Source: an uncultured Acidobacteriota bacterium (GTDB lineage Bacteria > Acidobacteriota > Terriglobia > Terriglobales > Acidobacteriaceae). From it: a DNA stretch of 7,546 bases. The stretch covers positions 1-7,546 of the forward strand of contig CAIZGA010000297.1 in assembly GCA_903932385.1 (NCBI GenBank), written 5' to 3'. Below are positions 6,203 to 7,546 of the stretch, piece by piece. The notes beneath the pieces were generated by a model. That model saw nothing but the letters and a program-made list of their open reading frames with translations, was not told where the DNA came from and did no database searches. The first letter of the stretch is position 1; each line of letters opens with the position of its first letter. Both the position numbers and the translations under genes were made by a program.

Positions 6203-6763
6203 ATGGCGATTCCCGCCACCCAAATGCGCCCCGGCATGGTCATCAAACATAATGACCAGTTGCACTCGGTGTTTGCCGTGGAACACCGCACGCCGGGCAA
6301 CCTGCGCGCCTTCATCCAAGCCAAGCTTCGCAACCTGCGCACCGGCGCCATGTTTGAGCACCGCTTCCGTTCCGGCGACGCGATTGAACGCGTGATCGTG
6401 GACGAAATTCGCATGGAATTTTTGTATAACGACGGCGACGACTACTACTTCATGAACGGCGAGAATTACGAGCAGACGCACCTGAAGCGCAGCACACTGG
6501 GCGACGCGGTGGAATATCTGACGCCGAACCTGGAAATCAGCGTGAGTTTTTTTGACGGCGTGGCCGTGGGCATTGAACTGCCCGGCATCGTCGAGATGAC
6601 CATCGTCTCCACCGAGCCCGGCATCAAGTCGGCAACGGCATCGTCGGTGACCAAGCCGGCGACCACGGAAACCGGTCTGGTTGTGCAGGTGCCGCCGTTC
6701 ATCAACGAAGGCGAACGCATCCGCATTGACACCGCCGAAGGCGCCTACCTGGGCCGCGCATGA
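6203..6763 (+). CDS. efp: Translation elongation factor P
   Basis: 186 residues, normal EF-P length. EF-P binds stalled ribosomes between the P and E sites and promotes peptide bond formation at consecutive prolines. The N-terminal KOW-like domain (about 1-62) carries MRPGMVIKHNDQLHSV and KLRNLRTGAMFEHRFRSGD. The middle OB domain (about 65-125) includes YYFMNGENYEQ and FFDGVAVGIELP. The C-terminal OB domain (about 128-186) has the family signature ATTETGLVVQVPPFINEGERIRIDT. The loop tip that carries modified lysine in E. coli (PGKGQAF) or rhamnosylated arginine in Pseudomonas reads PGNLRAF here, with Asn33 at the tip, so neither EpmA-type nor EarP-type modification can occur at that residue. 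It probably has its own promoter, to judge from the 141-base gap and a strong AAGGAG site. Confidence 0.97.
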   Translation: MAIPATQMRPGMVIKHNDQLHSVFAVEHRTPGNLRAFIQAKLRNLRTGAMFEHRFRSGDAIERVIVDEIRMEFLYNDGDDYYFMNGENYEQTHLKRSTLGDAVEYLTPNLEISVSFFDGVAVGIELPGIVEMTIVSTEPGIKSATASSVTKPATTETGLVVQVPPFINEGERIRIDTAEGAYLGRA

Positions 6764-6766
6764 AGG

Positions 6767-6779
6767 TATATTGATATCA
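6767..6779 (+). promoter_or_regulatory. Candidate promoter/operator of the HEPN gene pair
   Basis: The 35-base gap between efp and the HEPN gene contains TATATT (6767-6772), a fair -10, running directly into the perfect 8-bp palindrome TGATATCA (6772-6779). A palindrome over a promoter start region is the usual place for autorepression in toxin-antitoxin operons. An 8-bp palindrome is short enough to be chance. AGGGA (6783-6787), 11 bases before the ATG, is the probable ribosome site. Confidence 0.3.
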
Positions 6780-6798
6780 GTTAGGGAATAACTCTGCC

Positions 6799-7212
6799 AT
6801 GAATCGCACGGATCTAAAGAAGCTGACACGTATGCGACTGAAAGAGGCAAAGGCGCTCTATAAACAGAGACATTACAGCGGCGCGTACTATCTTGCTGGA
6901 TACGCTGTTGAATGTGCTCTAAAGGCTTGCATTGCCAAAGAAACTCGCCGTTATGACTTTCCAGATAAGGGAAAAGTTCAAAAGAGCTATACTCATGAAT
7001 TGAAAACTTTGTTGGGAATTACGGGTTTGGATGGAACTTTTGATTTGGCTATTCGATCCAATTCGAAGCTTGATTTGAATTGGACATTTGTAAGAAATTG
7101 GTCAGAGGAAAGTCGTTATGAATTTCGCTCTCAAGCAGATGCGCATGCAATTATTGAAGCGATATCCAACTCTACTAATGGGGTCTTGCCATGGATAATG
7201 CAACATTGGTAG
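6799..7212 (+). CDS. HEPN-domain protein (possible RNase toxin or RNA-binding partner)
   Basis: 137 residues, all of it one alpha-helical HEPN-type domain. Helix 1 is RMRLKEAKALYKQRHY. Helix 2 has the signature GAYYLAGYAVECALKACIAKE (about 28-48), which is the part that identifies this HEPN branch. SYTHELKTLLG comes next (about 63-73), then NWTFVRNWSEESRYEF and the last helix. A motif R110-x5-H116 (RSQADAH) sits where the catalytic RX4-6H of HEPN ribonucleases is found, so RNase activity is possible. This branch also contains inactive members. Known HEPN proteins act as RNase toxins (HepT type), in abortive infection, or as nucleic-acid-binding partners. The gene is AT-rich compared with efp directly upstream, suggesting acquisition. 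The start at 6799 gives the normal N-terminus. The last 22 bases overlap the following gene in another frame, so the two are a translationally coupled pair. Confidence 0.88.
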   Translation: MNRTDLKKLTRMRLKEAKALYKQRHYSGAYYLAGYAVECALKACIAKETRRYDFPDKGKVQKSYTHELKTLLGITGLDGTFDLAIRSNSKLDLNWTFVRNWSEESRYEFRSQADAHAIIEAISNSTNGVLPWIMQHW

Positions 7213-7546
7213 GAATGGACTTTACAACCGGTTCACAAATCCTCAAAGCACTTGATGATGCAGACTTGCGCATTAAAGTAGCACTTATCATGTCTTCAGT
7301 TGACCATGAGGATTGGAGATTGGTTATTTCATCTCCTGATCTGGATAGAGAACAACCACTAAAAGCATATGAGCAGGTTGTAGACATATTGCGTAATAAA
7401 TTCTTATCCACGTATAGGCTTCCCGCAATTCTGATTATGCGTATGAGAGACCCATTTATCCGTGCACTCCGTGACATCTTTGCAAAAACTTCAGATGTCA
7501 ATGGAATGCGCCTTGGTGGACAAATAATCGGCAATAGATTTGTCCG
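7191..7546 (+). CDS. Unrecognised small protein overlapping the HEPN gene (3' truncated by window edge)
   Basis: The frame from ATG 7191 stays open for 118 codons to the right edge with no stop. It begins MDNATLVGMDFTTGSQILKALDDADL, then RIKVALIMSSVDHEDWRLVISSPDL (beta strands, with a marked DWRLVI), KAYEQVVDILRNKF, ILIMRMRDPFIRALRDIF and GMRLGGQIIGNRFV. This looks like a globular alpha/beta protein, about 140-160 residues when complete. It has no GSxxxG-SDxD motif, so it is not the MNT nucleotidyltransferase commonly paired with HEPN toxins. I think similar proteins occur beside HEPN genes elsewhere but cannot confirm that. ATG 7191 lies inside the HEPN gene with GGGG 7 bases upstream (7180-7183). 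The alternative ATG 7215 has its AGGA too close. Base composition matches the HEPN gene, so the pair was probably acquired together. It may be the antitoxin or regulator of the HEPN protein (inference). Confidence 0.82.
   Translation, partial: MDNATLVGMDFTTGSQILKALDDADLRIKVALIMSSVDHEDWRLVISSPDLDREQPLKAYEQVVDILRNKFLSTYRLPAILIMRMRDPFIRALRDIFAKTSDVNGMRLGGQIIGNRFV

Noticed and set aside
7191..7546. MNT-type nucleotidyltransferase antitoxin as the HEPN partner
   Set aside because: The translation lacks the GSxxxG and SDxD motifs of that family.
1..7546. CRISPR array, tRNA/rRNA genes, insertion sequences
   Set aside because: No regularly spaced direct repeats, no cloverleaf or rRNA-like sequence, and no transposase motif or paired terminal repeats were seen on either strand.

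Overview
The window looks like chromosomal DNA from a GC-rich bacterium. The gene set is an EF-P with a PGN-type loop, a single-TM Coa1-like protein, a GvpL/F-like protein and a secreted protein with a proline-rich tail. From remembered protein style I would guess Acidobacteriota, Terriglobia (Granulicella, Edaphobacter or Terriglobus-like); this is an inference and was not searched. Most genes are GC-rich (42/60 G+C counted by hand at 2821-2880). Two stretches are clearly AT-richer: 3291-3950 (23/60 at 3481-3540) and 6799 to the window end (23/60 at 7081-7140).

Layout. The left edge holds the C-terminal end of a GvpL/GvpF-type gas vesicle protein on + (to 245). A strong symmetrical hairpin (252-312) separates it from the convergent minus-strand pgsA (993 to 320), whose reading frame is broken near 541. 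Further upstream on the minus strand is a single-TM Coa1-like protein (1618 to 1121). A 116-bp divergent gap (1619-1734) leads into a plus-strand run: trpE (1735-3285), an AT-rich secreted protein (3291-3950), a flavin reductase-like FMN protein (3947-4576), trpG (4600-5199) and a secreted protein of unknown role (5207-6061). After a 141-bp gap comes efp (6203-6763). The window ends in an AT-rich pair: a HEPN-domain protein (6799-7212) and an overlapping gene that runs off the right edge (7191-7546).

How the genes work together. TrpE and TrpG should form anthranilate synthase, the first committed step of tryptophan synthesis. Their genes share a strand but are split by two unrelated genes. 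pgsA (phosphatidylglycerol synthesis) and efp (translation of polyproline stretches) are housekeeping. The HEPN pair has the form of a compact accessory module of toxin-antitoxin or defence type. It is the best candidate here for something undescribed, because its second gene is not the nucleotidyltransferase usually found beside HEPN genes. No tRNA, rRNA, CRISPR array, insertion sequence or origin was seen, and no gene-free stretch exceeds 300 bases.
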